From positions 1 through 40,492 of the forward strand of contig JAHEFS010000011.1 in assembly GCA_024640045.1 (NCBI GenBank): DNA of 40,492 bases, given 5' to 3'. The position numbers were made by a program, and so were the translations under genes. How positions within the stretch are numbered: the first letter of the stretch is position 1; every line of letters starts with the position of its first letter. This DNA is from Chromatiales bacterium. GTDB lineage: Bacteria; Pseudomonadota; Gammaproteobacteria; Xanthomonadales; SZUA-36. Shown piece after piece: positions 28,116-36,634 of the stretch. The notes beneath the pieces were generated by a model. That model saw only the letters and a program-made list of their open reading frames with translations. It did no database searches and was not told where the DNA came from.

Positions 28116-28245
28116 GCGAAAACAGGCTGTTAAATCTTCAGGCCAGCCCTGTCTAAATTCAATTCAGGTATTTTTCAGACACTTTATCGCAACATTATGG
28201 TAGCTTGGGCCGACCCGAGTTTGACCAGCGAAAAGCGAGACAACC

Positions 28246-28941
28246 ATGGATGGTGACCCTACTTCGATCGGCTTCTATGCGCTTTACGCCGTTTCGTACA
28301 TCATCTCGATCGTGGCGTTCATGATGACCAACATCCAGCTGCTCCGCATACTGGTCGTCCTGTCTTCCGCCGGTTACGTCGTCTACTATTACGGCTTCCC
28401 GGCTGAGCCCCTGTGGATGGATGTGGGTACCGAATTCGCCTTCGTTCTGGTCAACCTGTTCATGCTTATGTACCTGTACTGGAGCAACTCGAGGATTCAA
28501 TTCACACAGCGGGAGCAGTTTTTGTACCAAAGCGAGTTCCCCGCCCTGAACAGGCTTGAATTCAGGAAACTGCTCGAAATTGGCCAATGGTCCCTCGATG
28601 GACCCGGCCACACCTACACACGGGTAGGCGAGCATTTATCGCATATCTATTACCTGGTCAGCGGGCGGGCCGAGGCTGAGTTCGACGACGGCAATTCGGC
28701 GGTGATGACCCAGGGCAGCGTCATCGGAGAGGTCAGCTACCAGTTGCAGAGACCCGCTTCGGCCACGGTAATCAGTACGGAGCCTTGCCTGACGGTTCAG
28801 TGGAAAAAGTCTGACTTGCAGGCCCTGTGCGATAAATCCGAAAACATCAAGCAAGCGGTCAACGGAGTGCTGTCCTCACATATGGCCCAGAAACTCTCTC
28901 GGCCAATTACCCCCGCAGTCGCCAGCGATGCGACCGCCTAG
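28246..28941 (+). CDS. Popeye-like membrane protein with cyclic-nucleotide-binding domain
   Basis: 231 residues. Three hydrophobic helices (about 9-27, 31-50 and 58-80) are followed directly by a cNMP-binding beta-barrel (about 85-215). The order, the YYYGFPAEPLW loop and the following LYQSEFPALNRLEFRKLLEI segment match the Popeye (POPDC) architecture known from animals and some bacteria. The phosphate-binding cassette reads GSVIGEVSYQLQRPASATV, with the canonical Glu and Arg. It probably senses cAMP or cGMP at the membrane. Effector unknown; it stands alone and its ribosome site is weak. Confidence 0.75.
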   Translation: MDGDPTSIGFYALYAVSYIISIVAFMMTNIQLLRILVVLSSAGYVVYYYGFPAEPLWMDVGTEFAFVLVNLFMLMYLYWSNSRIQFTQREQFLYQSEFPALNRLEFRKLLEIGQWSLDGPGHTYTRVGEHLSHIYYLVSGRAEAEFDDGNSAVMTQGSVIGEVSYQLQRPASATVISTEPCLTVQWKKSDLQALCDKSENIKQAVNGVLSSHMAQKLSRPITPAVASDATA

Positions 28942-28962
28942 CGTGATCAGGGGCTGATCACG
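28942..28962 (+). repeat. Perfect nine-pair inverted repeat after the Popeye-like gene
   Basis: CGTGATCAG, GGG, CTGATCACG starts right at the stop codon end. It contains two GATC sites and no T-run, so termination would need help. The convergent methyltransferase gene ends at 29072; I see nothing in the 109 nt between. Confidence 0.55.
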
Positions 28963-29071
28963 GCTGCACCCGGCGTCGAACCCGATGCAAACCGCCCTGC
29001 GATACGCATCGGCCATTGGGGAAGGCACCTGCCATGGCATTGCGGACAGGGCTTGAATCCCCGAACAGGAT

Positions 29072-29638
29072 TTACGTTTCGAGCCGGTAACAATCGAAGT
29101 ACATGCTGACCGAGTTTTCGGGGCCCCGAAGGTCGAGCCCTCTCAACTCGGAGATATCGCTCTGATTGAAGGATTGCCTGCGCGCGTCGAAACCGCACTG
29201 CTGACACAACCGGGTGAACGTTTCACCGTCGTATATGAAGGTATGGCCGGCAAAGCGCATGCCGAGATTAAACACCTCGCCGGCCGATCCCGTTTCCAGC
29301 CCAACGCCCACATACGTTTTCCACAGCGCGACCAGGCCCTCCGCGTCCTCGATGTAGCGCCGCGCCAGTTCAGCCAAGTCCGGGGTCAGCACACGCAAGA
29401 CCCCGCCCGGGCGCAGAATCCGGTGACACTCGCACAGAAACTGCCGCGCACCTTCAATCGTGAGTTGATCGATAAAATCCTCGGTATGCATGAGATCGGC
29501 CGAACCATCCGCGAAGGGCAGACCGCCCGACAGATCGGCGCACACCTGGGGTTCGCTGTCCAGGTCAAGGTCGACGTTGACCCAGCCCTCCAGCTTCCAG
29601 TGCCCCGAACCCAGGTTGATACTGACTTTGTCACTCAT
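29072..29638 (-). CDS. SAM-dependent methyltransferase, small
   Basis: 188 residues from the ATG at 29638, overlapping the prmA stop by 8 nt. N-terminal SINLGSGHWKLEGWVNVDLD is the SAM-binding loop of the group often found beside glycosyltransferases. RILRPGGVLRVLTPDL gives the post-motif strand. Substrate not readable. It ends the aroQ-accB-accC-prmA train, an unusual position for such a gene. Confidence 0.8.
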   Translation of the reverse strand: MSDKVSINLGSGHWKLEGWVNVDLDLDSEPQVCADLSGGLPFADGSADLMHTEDFIDQLTIEGARQFLCECHRILRPGGVLRVLTPDLAELARRYIEDAEGLVALWKTYVGVGLETGSAGEVFNLGMRFAGHTFIYDGETFTRLCQQCGFDARRQSFNQSDISELRGLDLRGPENSVSMYFDCYRLET

Positions 29639-30536
29639 CGCTTCGCTGCTCCGCCCGACCGCAAAGCCGCACCCACTCGTCCAGGGCAGCGGATCGCAGG
29701 TCGGGATAACGTGCACGGTAGCGCGTCGCAACCGCCTCCGCCTGTGCCGCCAGTATGCCCGCCATGACCAGGTGTCCGCCAGGCCGGACCGCTTTGCCGA
29801 GAACAGGATAGAGGTCGATCAGGATGCCAGCCAGGATATTGGCCAAAAGGACATCGGCCTCGCTGCCATCGTAGTCTTCCGCCGATATCGCTTGCAGTCG
29901 GTCCGCCACGCCATTGCGCCTGGCATTTTCTGCAGCGGCCAGAACGGCCTGCGGGTCGTTATCCACGCATAAGACTTCGCGCGCGCCGCGCAGCGCCGCT
30001 GCAATGCCCAACACGCCGGTCCCACAACCAAAATCGATTACCCGTTTGCCGACCAGGTCGGTGGTTTCGATCCACTCCAGGCACAGGCGTGTGCTGGGGT
30101 GGGTTCCGGTGCCAAACGCCAGCCCGGGATCGAGTCGAATGAGCGTGGCATGTGGATCCGGCGGTTCGTCTTCGGTGGGGACGATCCACAGGGTCGGGCC
30201 GAACTGCATCGGACCAAACTGGTCACGCCACGCGGTCACCCAGTCCTTTGTCACCAGGGCGGAGACATGCACGCGATCGGCACTCTCCACGCCGGGCGCG
30301 AGGCTTAGCACCGCTTTCAGATCAACTTTCGATGTCGCTGACGGGTACAGACCGCAAACCTCGACCTCGGGCCACAATGGCGTTTCGCCAACGCCAGGTT
30401 CGAGTACCGGAACATCAGCCACATCGGAGAGTGTCACGGCCACGGCGCCCTGGCTTTCCATCAACGCCTCTACCGCAGCCACCTGCTCACGCGTCACGGC
30501 GACGCGTGCCTCGATGTAGGTTTCGCCAGGCGCCAT
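29631..30536 (-). CDS. prmA: Ribosomal protein L11 methyltransferase
   Basis: 301 residues from the ATG at 30536 (E. coli: 293). An N-terminal substrate-binding domain ends around TKDWVTAWRDQFGPMQFG. The catalytic domain has the GLAFGTGTHPSTRLCLEW signature, SAM loop VIDFGCGTGVLGIAA and the NILAG motif of N-methyltransferases. It trimethylates L11 at several sites. It follows accC by 19 nt, as in many gammaproteobacteria. Confidence 0.96.
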   Translation of the reverse strand: MAPGETYIEARVAVTREQVAAVEALMESQGAVAVTLSDVADVPVLEPGVGETPLWPEVEVCGLYPSATSKVDLKAVLSLAPGVESADRVHVSALVTKDWVTAWRDQFGPMQFGPTLWIVPTEDEPPDPHATLIRLDPGLAFGTGTHPSTRLCLEWIETTDLVGKRVIDFGCGTGVLGIAAALRGAREVLCVDNDPQAVLAAAENARRNGVADRLQAISAEDYDGSEADVLLANILAGILIDLYPVLGKAVRPGGHLVMAGILAAQAEAVATRYRARYPDLRSAALDEWVRLCGRAEQRSDE

Positions 30537-30555
30537 GAGCCCTGCAATCTGCGGC

Positions 30556-31923
30556 TCAGCCGGATCGGGAATCGGCCCGTTCGGCCAACCGCTTTTCGAG
30601 ATAGTGGATATTGAATCCGCCCTTGATGAATCCTGCGTCCCACAACAACCATTTGTGCAAGGGCACGTTGGTCTTGATGCCACTCAGGACCAGTTCATCC
30701 AGCGCCACTCGCATACGCGCGATGGCCGCATCACGGCTTTCCGCATGAGCGATGACCTTGGCGATCATGGAGTCATAGTTCGGGGGAACCCGGTAGTCGT
30801 CGTATATGTGCGAGTCCACGCGAATACCGGGGCCGCCCGGCGCGTGGAACTTTTCCACGGTACCGGGACAGGGCATGAAGGTGTCCGGGTCTTCAGCGTT
30901 GATGCGGCACTCGATAGCGTGACCCCGGATCTCGATGTCTTTCTGCTGGATGGAAAGGGGCGCACCCGCCGCGATCAGAATCTGCTCCCGCACCAGGTCG
31001 AATCCTGTGATGCACTCGGTAACCGGATGCTCTACCTGGATTCGCGTATTCATTTCGATGAAATAGAAACTGCCTTCGTCGTACAAAAACTCGAACGTCC
31101 CAGCGCCGCGGTAATTGATCCGCTTGCAGGCCGTCACGCAAATGTGACCGATTTCTTGCCTTTGCTTCTCCGTGATTCCCGGCGCCGGGGCCTCTTCAAT
31201 CACTTTCTGGTGGCGGCGCTGCGTCGAGCAATCGCGTTCGCCCAGGTAAACGGCGTTGCCGTGCTGGTCGGCCATCACCTGGATCTCGATGTGCCGGGGG
31301 TTCAGCAGATACTTCTCCATGTAGACCGTGCTGTCACCGAAGGCGGTTTGCGCCTCTTGTCTCGTCAACTGGAGCGCGTTGGCCAGGTGCGCCTCGGTGT
31401 GCACCACCCGCATGCCGCGGCCACCACCACCCGCGGTAGCCTTGATGATCACCGGGTAACCGATTTTCTGGGCAATCTCCATGCACAACGGCAGGTCTTC
31501 AGGCAAGGGGCCATCCGATCCGGGCACGCAGGGCACCCCTGCCTTCTGCATGGCCTTGATCGCGGAAACCTTGTCACCCATCAGGCGAATGGTCTCCGGC
31601 CGCGGGCCGATGAAAATGAACCCGCTCTGCTCTACCCGTTCGGCAAAATCAGCGTTTTCCGCCAGGAAGCCGTACCCCGGATGCACCGCGACCGCGTCCG
31701 TTACCTCGGTCGCAGCAATGATGGCAGGCACATTCAGATAACTCTCGGTGCCTGCGGGTGGCCCGATGCAGACGGACTCGTCGGCCATGGCCACGTGCTT
31801 CAGGTTGCGGTCCACCGTGCTGTGCACCGCCACGGTTTTGATATCCATGGCCTGGCAGGCACGCAGGATTCGCAAGGCGATTTCGCCGCGATTGGCGATG
31901 ACGATCTTATCGAGAATGGCCAC
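30556..31923 (-). CDS. accC: Acetyl-CoA carboxylase, biotin carboxylase subunit
   Basis: 455 residues starting at GTG with GGAGG ten bases upstream. ATP-grasp features are complete: [14 protein letters not shown] glycine loop, [20 protein letters not shown], and [14 protein letters not shown] with the catalytic region. It carboxylates biotin on AccB using bicarbonate and ATP, the first half-reaction of malonyl-CoA synthesis. Between accB and prmA in the standard order. The plus strand carries a 636-codon open frame antisense here, which is a GC artefact. Confidence 0.99.
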   Translation of the reverse strand: MAILDKIVIANRGEIALRILRACQAMDIKTVAVHSTVDRNLKHVAMADESVCIGPPAGTESYLNVPAIIAATEVTDAVAVHPGYGFLAENADFAERVEQSGFIFIGPRPETIRLMGDKVSAIKAMQKAGVPCVPGSDGPLPEDLPLCMEIAQKIGYPVIIKATAGGGGRGMRVVHTEAHLANALQLTRQEAQTAFGDSTVYMEKYLLNPRHIEIQVMADQHGNAVYLGERDCSTQRRHQKVIEEAPAPGITEKQRQEIGHICVTACKRINYRGAGTFEFLYDEGSFYFIEMNTRIQVEHPVTECITGFDLVREQILIAAGAPLSIQQKDIEIRGHAIECRINAEDPDTFMPCPGTVEKFHAPGGPGIRVDSHIYDDYRVPPNYDSMIAKVIAHAESRDAAIARMRVALDELVLSGIKTNVPLHKWLLWDAGFIKGGFNIHYLEKRLAERADSRSG

Positions 31924-31944
31924 GATCGCAGAGTCCTCCGCGGA

Positions 31945-32409
31945 TCAGCGAATCACGAAGAGCGGCTGGTCGAATTCAACCGGCTGGCCGTTCTCAGCGA
32001 GGACGGCCACCACGGTGCCGCCAAAATCGGATTCGATCTGGTTGAACATCTTCATGGCTTCGATGATGCACAAGGTGTCGCCGGTGGCCACCTTTTGTCC
32101 CATGCCCACGAACGGTTCGGCCTCGGGACTGGAAGAAGCATAGAAAGTGCCGACCATCGGTGCACGCACGATTTGCCCGTCCGGAACCGATTCAGTCTCA
32201 TCGACTGGCACCTCAGCGGCACCGACGGGTGCGGCGACGGCTACCGTTGCAGGCGGTGGCGCAACAGCCGCCGGGGGCGCCATCATGTGCATGGCAGCCG
32301 CTGCGCCGCGAGTAAGGCGTACCGACTCCTCGCCCTCGACGATTTCAATTTCGGTCAAGTCCGATTCCTCGAGCAACTCGATCAGTTTCTTGATTTTCCT
32401 GATATCCAT
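31945..32409 (-). CDS. accB: Biotin carboxyl carrier protein of acetyl-CoA carboxylase
   Basis: 154 residues. The biotinylation site is Lys in [14 protein letters not shown] near the C-terminus, in the usual barrel. An N-terminal helix ([20 protein letters not shown]) and an Ala/Pro-rich linker (about 50-72) are as in E. coli. AccB carries biotin between AccC and the carboxyltransferase. GGGAG lies upstream; gap of 7 nt from aroQ. Confidence 0.98.
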   Translation of the reverse strand: MDIRKIKKLIELLEESDLTEIEIVEGEESVRLTRGAAAAMHMMAPPAAVAPPPATVAVAAPVGAAEVPVDETESVPDGQIVRAPMVGTFYASSSPEAEPFVGMGQKVATGDTLCIIEAMKMFNQIESDFGGTVVAVLAENGQPVEFDQPLFVIR

Positions 32410-32416
32410 AAGCTGC

Positions 32417-32866
32417 TTACTCCCTCTCAGGGTCTATCCGGTTGATGATGGCCTGCAGGGCCAGTAGATATCCTTCACCACGAAAGCCGCTGATCACTCC
32501 AAGCGCAATGTCGGCGAAATAACTCACCTGCCGGAAGGGCTCACGCGCGCTCACGGCGGACAGGTGGACTTCGATAAAAGGGATCTCGACCGCGAGCAGC
32601 GCATCGCGCAAGGCGATGCTGGTATGGGTATAGCCCGCGGGGTTCAGAATGATATAACCCACACCCTGGCGGCCCGCCTCATGGACGGCATCGACCAGGG
32701 CGCCTTCGGAATTGCTCTGCACGTGTTCGAGTTGCAGCCCGCAAGCTGCCGCAAACTCTCGCATGTCGCTGACAATATCTTCCAGCGTCCGCGAACCGTA
32801 CTGGCCGGGCTCGCGCTGTCCGAGCAGATTCAGATTCGGCCCATTGAGGACAAGAATGGTGGTCAC
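32417..32866 (-). CDS. aroQ: Type II 3-dehydroquinate dehydratase
   Basis: 149 residues starting at GTG with GGAG six bases upstream. Family motifs are [18 protein letters not shown] (with the catalytic Tyr in the lid), [11 protein letters not shown] and [14 protein letters not shown] with His. The usual Asn after HLS is Ala here. It dehydrates 3-dehydroquinate in the shikimate pathway. It is the first gene of the aroQ-accBC-prmA operon, so the promoter should lie in 32867-33010; I found no clear match. Confidence 0.97.
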   Translation of the reverse strand: MTTILVLNGPNLNLLGQREPGQYGSRTLEDIVSDMREFAAACGLQLEHVQSNSEGALVDAVHEAGRQGVGYIILNPAGYTHTSIALRDALLAVEIPFIEVHLSAVSAREPFRQVSYFADIALGVISGFRGEGYLLALQAIINRIDPERE

Positions 32867-33016
32867 ATTTTCTCCATTATTCTAATTGGGCGGTGACTCG
32901 CCTCGCCCGGCCTAGCATCCGGGGACGGAAAGTCTGCCTCCTACAGCGGACTTTGTCCACTATTCGCCACCGTATTGCCGAAGATAGCAGCAGTTTCGTT
33001 ACAAGAATGTTAAATG

Positions 33017-33033
33017 GAGCGCAGATTGCGCTC
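33017..33033 (-). terminator. Terminator-like hairpin after the TlpA-like gene
   Basis: GAGCGCA, GAT, TGCGCTC is a perfect seven-pair stem overlapping the stop codon of the TlpA-like gene. On the minus strand it is followed by CATTTAACATTC, only a weak T-run, so termination may be partial. Confidence 0.5.
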
Positions 33034-33583
33034 AGAGGAAGGGCCGTACCTGCTCCATAACTTCGCTGCGGGAAATCTCACCCAGGTGCGTCCAACGAAT
33101 GATTTCCGACCGGTCGATGAGCACGGAGTAAGGCAGAAACCCCGACCGGTTGCCATAAACCCGTCCGGTGGCCATGACATCAGCCATGCCGACCAGTACC
33201 GGGTACTTGATGCCCAGTTTCTCGACGAAGGCTCGAGCCTGCTGGACGTCATCAAGGGCGATGCCCACCACCTGAAAGCCCTGGTCGGAGAGTTCTGCGT
33301 GGAGCTGATCCAGCATGGGCATTTCTGCCCTGCAGGGCTCACACCATGTCGCCCAGAAGTTGAGCAGCAACACCTCGCCGTTGAAGTCGGCAGCGGAAAC
33401 CCGCTGGCCATCGACATTACCCAGGGTGAAATCCGGCCTTTTCAGGCCAAGGACGCTCTCGGGTGTGGGGGGTTGCTTAACCACTGGCACCTCAGGCTCG
33501 TCCAGGACCAGCGCGTTGAATAACCAACCGCCGCCGCCGCCCAGCAGTCCCGCCAGCAAAAACAGCAGCACCAATCGATTCAC
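33032..33583 (-). CDS. TlpA-like membrane-anchored thioredoxin
   Basis: 183 residues, GTG start overlapping the dsbD stop (GTGA). An N-terminal signal-anchor (about 1-25, glycine-rich) is followed by a thioredoxin fold with the active site FWATWCEPCRAEMP and cis-Pro in SGFLPYSVLID. TlpA/ResA-like proteins keep periplasmic cysteines reduced, for example for cytochrome c or copper-centre assembly. DsbD, translated just upstream, would supply its electrons. Confidence 0.9.
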   Translation of the reverse strand: MNRLVLLFLLAGLLGGGGGWLFNALVLDEPEVPVVKQPPTPESVLGLKRPDFTLGNVDGQRVSAADFNGEVLLLNFWATWCEPCRAEMPMLDQLHAELSDQGFQVVGIALDDVQQARAFVEKLGIKYPVLVGMADVMATGRVYGNRSGFLPYSVLIDRSEIIRWTHLGEISRSEVMEQVRPFL

Positions 33584-35850
33584 GGCAGAGCCAGAATGCG
33601 TTCGAGTTGCCCGGAAAATTCCTCGGGCGTGAAGTACCCTACCAGGCGGTAGTCGCGAAGTTCGCGACCCTGGCGGTCGAAGAACAGGATGGCAGGCGGC
33701 CCGATGATGCCGAAGCGTTTCATCAGCGCCTGATCGATGTCATCATTCGGCGTCACGTCAGCTTGCAACAGGTACATCTGACTCATCAATGCGGCGACCT
33801 GCGGGTCCGGAAAAGTTTTGCGTTCCATGCGAATGCATTCCACGCACCAGTCAGCGTAGAAATCCAGCATCGTCGGCCGTGAGGCAGCACTGGCTGCCTG
33901 GACTGCCTGGTCCAGGTCCGCCAGCGACTTGATCCGCTGAAACTCCGGGCCCTCTTCGTGAACCGTTCCAGCGCCCGGGCGCAGGTGCCGCAGGGGCTCG
34001 GTCCAACGGTCCCCTCCGGAGGCTGCACCGGTCAACTCGATCGCCCCGAGAATCAGTAGAACCAGTCCGAGCGTTTTCGACAGACGCTTCCTGCCGGAAA
34101 CTGGCGGTGGTGTTCGTTCCAGCGCGCCAAGAAAGACCCCGCAGCCGATCGCCAGCACTCCCCACAACACCATGATGAACCCACCCGGAAGAATCCGTTC
34201 CAGCATCCATATGCCCAGGGCGAGTAAACCCACCCCGAAAAATGCCTTGACGGTGTTCATCCAGCCCCCGGCCCGTGGAATGAGCTTGCCGGCGGAGACC
34301 CCGAACAGGATCAATGGCAATCCCATGCCCAAAGACAGCGCAAACAGGGCAGCACCGCCCAGCACCGCGCTTCCGGACGCACCAATCACGATCAAGGCAG
34401 CTGCCAATGGCGGCGCAACACAAGGCCCGACGATCAGGGCAGACAGAAAGCCCATCACCGCTACACCACCGAGCCTGCCGCCCTTCTGGCTGTTGCTGCG
34501 CTCGGTCAAGGCTGTCTGCCAGCGACTGGGTAGTTGCAGTTCGAACAGGCCGAACATGGAAAGCGCCAACAACACGAAGACGGCGACAAAACTACCGATG
34601 ATCCATGGATTCTGAAAGACTGCCTGCAGGTTCTGACCAAACAGCCCCGCCAGCACCCCGGCAACGGTGTAAGTGACCGACATCGCCAGCACGTAAACCA
34701 GGGACAGCGTGAAAGCGCGCCCGGTGGTCAGCTTGTCGCCCTGCCCGGCGATGAGGCCGGACAGAATCGGCACCATAGGGAACACGCAAGGCGTGAACGC
34801 TAGCAGGAGACCGGCCAGGAAAAACGCCAGGATCGCTGCCGGCGGCTGATCCGTCAGCAAACGCGCCAGCCGGTCCTGCTCGCTGACCGGGGCGGCAGAA
34901 CTTGCTGCCGCGTTTTTGAGCGTTGGCTGGACCGCGCGATCCGAACCGGATATATCCAGCTCGATCAGGGCGGTTTGCGGCGGGTAACAAACCTCACCAT
35001 CCTTGCAGCCCTGGTAACTCGCTGCCAGGGTCAGCGACTGGTCCGGGCCCGCAGAGCGGTAAAGTTTGACGGGAATCTCAACCGTATCGAAGAACACCGC
35101 CACCGGCCCGAATTCCGGGTCGTCCTTGATGACGCCCTCTGGCAGTTCCGCGGAGCGTACCGAGAACCCAGTCCCTCGCTCGATTCGAAATTCGAACTTG
35201 TCCCGGTAAAGATAGTGACCCGGCTGGGGCGTAAACCGGACCAGGATGGTTTCCGAATCCAGGCCGATCGCTTCGAAGACAAATGCTGCCTCGACCGGCA
35301 GCAGTTCCGCCGCACCGCCCAGGTCCAGGTTGGACCCTTCGGCGCGCAGGCCAAGCGCAGCCTCGAGCCCTGAGGGCTGCTCCAACGCAGACGGTGGCTC
35401 CAGCGCCAGCCGGACTTCCTGGTAGGTCGGTGGATAACACAGGACGTTTTCGAGGCAACCTTGCGAGCGGACCTTCAATAGCAGTTCGTGGGTACCCGCT
35501 TTCACCGATGCAAGCGGAATTCTGACCGCCAATTCGTCGTGGTACTTGACTACTTCCTGCCCCAGCAGGGGGTCAAATTGCTTTTTACCCTCCGGAACCC
35601 TGGGATCGCCCAGCTTCACGCCCGGGGTATCCGTCGAAAACCTCAGAAACTTGTTGTTGTATAGGTAGTAGTCGGGCTCGATGTCCCAACGCACTTCGAT
35701 TTCACTTTGAGATACGACCCGGGCCGAAACACGAAAAACATCACCATAATCCTTGATCTGGTCGAATTCGATGGCATGCACCCAGGCGGGAACCAATATG
35801 AGTAATGCCGAGTAAAGCACCCCTGCAGACCAGTTTTTGATTTTCTTGAC
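33580..35850 (-). CDS. dsbD: Thiol:disulfide interchange protein DsbD with two N-terminal domains
   Basis: 756 residues from the ATG at 35850 (E. coli: 565). A signal peptide (MVKKIKNWSAGVLYSALLIL, cleaved after about 27) is followed by two nDsbD-like domains. The first has QGCLENVLCYPPTY (Cys133/139), the second YQGCKDGEVCYPPQ (Cys283/289); E. coli has only one. Residues 338-610 form the eight-helix transporter with TPCVFPM (Cys356) and GPCVAPP (Cys478). The C-terminal thioredoxin has DWCVEC (Cys670/673). It moves electrons from cytoplasmic thioredoxin to periplasmic partners. An ATG at 35886 is an alternative start. Confidence 0.94.
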   Translation of the reverse strand, partial: VKKIKNWSAGVLYSALLILVPAWVHAIEFDQIKDYGDVFRVSARVVSQSEIEVRWDIEPDYYLYNNKFLRFSTDTPGVKLGDPRVPEGKKQFDPLLGQEVVKYHDELAVRIPLASVKAGTHELLLKVRSQGCLENVLCYPPTYQEVRLALEPPSALEQPSGLEAALGLRAEGSNLDLGGAAELLPVEAAFVFEAIGLDSETILVRFTPQPGHYLYRDKFEFRIERGTGFSVRSAELPEGVIKDDPEFGPVAVFFDTVEIPVKLYRSAGPDQSLTLAASYQGCKDGEVCYPPQTALIELDISGSDRAVQPTLKNAAASSAAPVSEQDRLARLLTDQPPAAILAFFLAGLLLAFTPCVFPMVPILSGLIAGQGDKLTTGRAFTLSLVYVLAMSVTYTVAGVLAGLFGQNLQAVFQNPWIIGSFVAVFVLLALSMFGLFELQLPSRWQTALTERSNSQKGGRLGGVAVMGFLSALIVGPCVAPPLAAALIVIGASGSAVLGGAALFALSLGMGLPLILFGVSAGKLIPRAGGWMNTVKAFFGVGLLALGIWMLERILPGGFIMVLWGVLAIGCGVFLGALERTPPPVSGRKRLSKTLGLVLLILGAIELTGAASGGDRWTEPLRHLRPGAGTVHEEGPEFQRIKSLADLDQAVQAASAASRPTMLDFYADWCVECIRMERKTFPDPQVAALMSQMYLLQADVTPNDDIDQALMKRFGIIGPPAILFFDRQGRELRDYRLVGYFTPEEFSGQLERILALP

Positions 35851-35872
35851 CATTGAAATTCTTGTCTCCGTC

Positions 35873-36205
35873 CTATGCCTTCGCATTTGGAATCACGCTC
35901 TCTTCCAGCCAGGCCAGGTAAGGTGCAGCCACCGGACTGGCTGGCAATGCAACGATCTCGGGCACCTCGTAAGGATGATGGGTATCGAGCCATTGCTCGA
36001 CTCCGGAAAATCCACTCCGGGTCGTCTTAATGACCAATAAAACTTCGAAATCATCCTCAATCATTGCCTGCCACCGGTAAATAGACCGGATTCGGGGCAA
36101 CACGTTCACGCATGCAGCCAGCCGGGCGGACACCAGGCCGCGCGCGAGGCTTTCCGCCACGGTCTCGTCCGGGCAGGTACACAATATGACCAAGGCTTCC
36201 GACAT
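35873..36205 (-). CDS. cutA: CutA1 divalent-cation tolerance protein
   Basis: 110 residues from the ATG at 36205. Family motifs are CPDETVAESLARGLV, AACVNVLP, SIYRWQ and HPYEVPEIVALP. CutA1 is a very stable trimer with a ferredoxin-like fold; it was linked to copper tolerance, but its role is unsettled. Upstream of dsbD, as in E. coli, with a 22-nt gap. The ribosome site is weak. Confidence 0.95.
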   Translation of the reverse strand: MSEALVILCTCPDETVAESLARGLVSARLAACVNVLPRIRSIYRWQAMIEDDFEVLLVIKTTRSGFSGVEQWLDTHHPYEVPEIVALPASPVAAPYLAWLEESVIPNAKA

Positions 36206-36349
36206 GGCGCGGATTTTAACCGAATTGCCCCTGGCGGCGCGCCACACCCCCCTGGCAAGTGACTCAATTCAGCTCGGATGTGTAACCTTGGCGACACAAT
36301 TCGCGTCTATCCTTTATATCCATCACCAAAACCCGCAAGGATTCACCGC

Positions 36350-36541
36350 ATGAACGCCATCCAGATGATCAGCCAGCAAATCGAGTCAGACCGGTTGAAG
36401 CTGCAAATGGGGCTCAGCCCCACTATCCGTATCGACAACCTGACGCTGCGCGCGATGTGGCGGCGTTTATGCCAGGAAAACATGGCTGTCGAGAAACAAA
36501 GCTCGGTACACGTGGTGCGTCCGGCTTCGTACAGCCGCTGA
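36350..36541 (+). CDS. Small protein of unknown function, 63 residues
   Basis: ATG at 36350 with AAGGA eight bases upstream, and its own terminator 24 nt after the stop. The product starts MNAIQMISQQIESDRLKLQM and has basic helices (LRAMWRRLCQEN); no membrane segment. A weak promoter-like pair, TTGGCG near 36288 and TTTATA near 36313, lies upstream. A free-standing unit with a good ribosome site and terminator argues for a real gene. No family recognised. Confidence 0.6.
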   Translation: MNAIQMISQQIESDRLKLQMGLSPTIRIDNLTLRAMWRRLCQENMAVEKQSSVHVVRPASYSR

Positions 36542-36564
36542 GCTAATTCTTCTCGTCTCGTCCG

Positions 36565-36588
36565 GGGCCGCTTGCGGCCCTTTTGTTT
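36565..36588 (+). terminator. Rho-independent terminator
   Basis: GGGCCGC, TT, GCGGCCC then TTTTGTTT: a six- to seven-pair GC stem with a tight loop and T-run, ending the small-protein unit 47 nt before the photolyase ATG. Confidence 0.85.
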
Positions 36589-36634
36589 GGGGCTGGTATA
36601 AACTGCCTGCTTCAGTCAGCAAGACAGGCTCGAG

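Noticed and set aside
29959-29967. TTATCCACG, a DnaA-box-like sequence
   Set aside because: Single near-match inside prmA with no cluster or AT-rich region; not an origin.
30535-32445. 636-codon open frame on the plus strand
   Set aside because: It is antisense to accC and accB, whose products are unmistakable; the frame is an artefact of GC-rich codon use.
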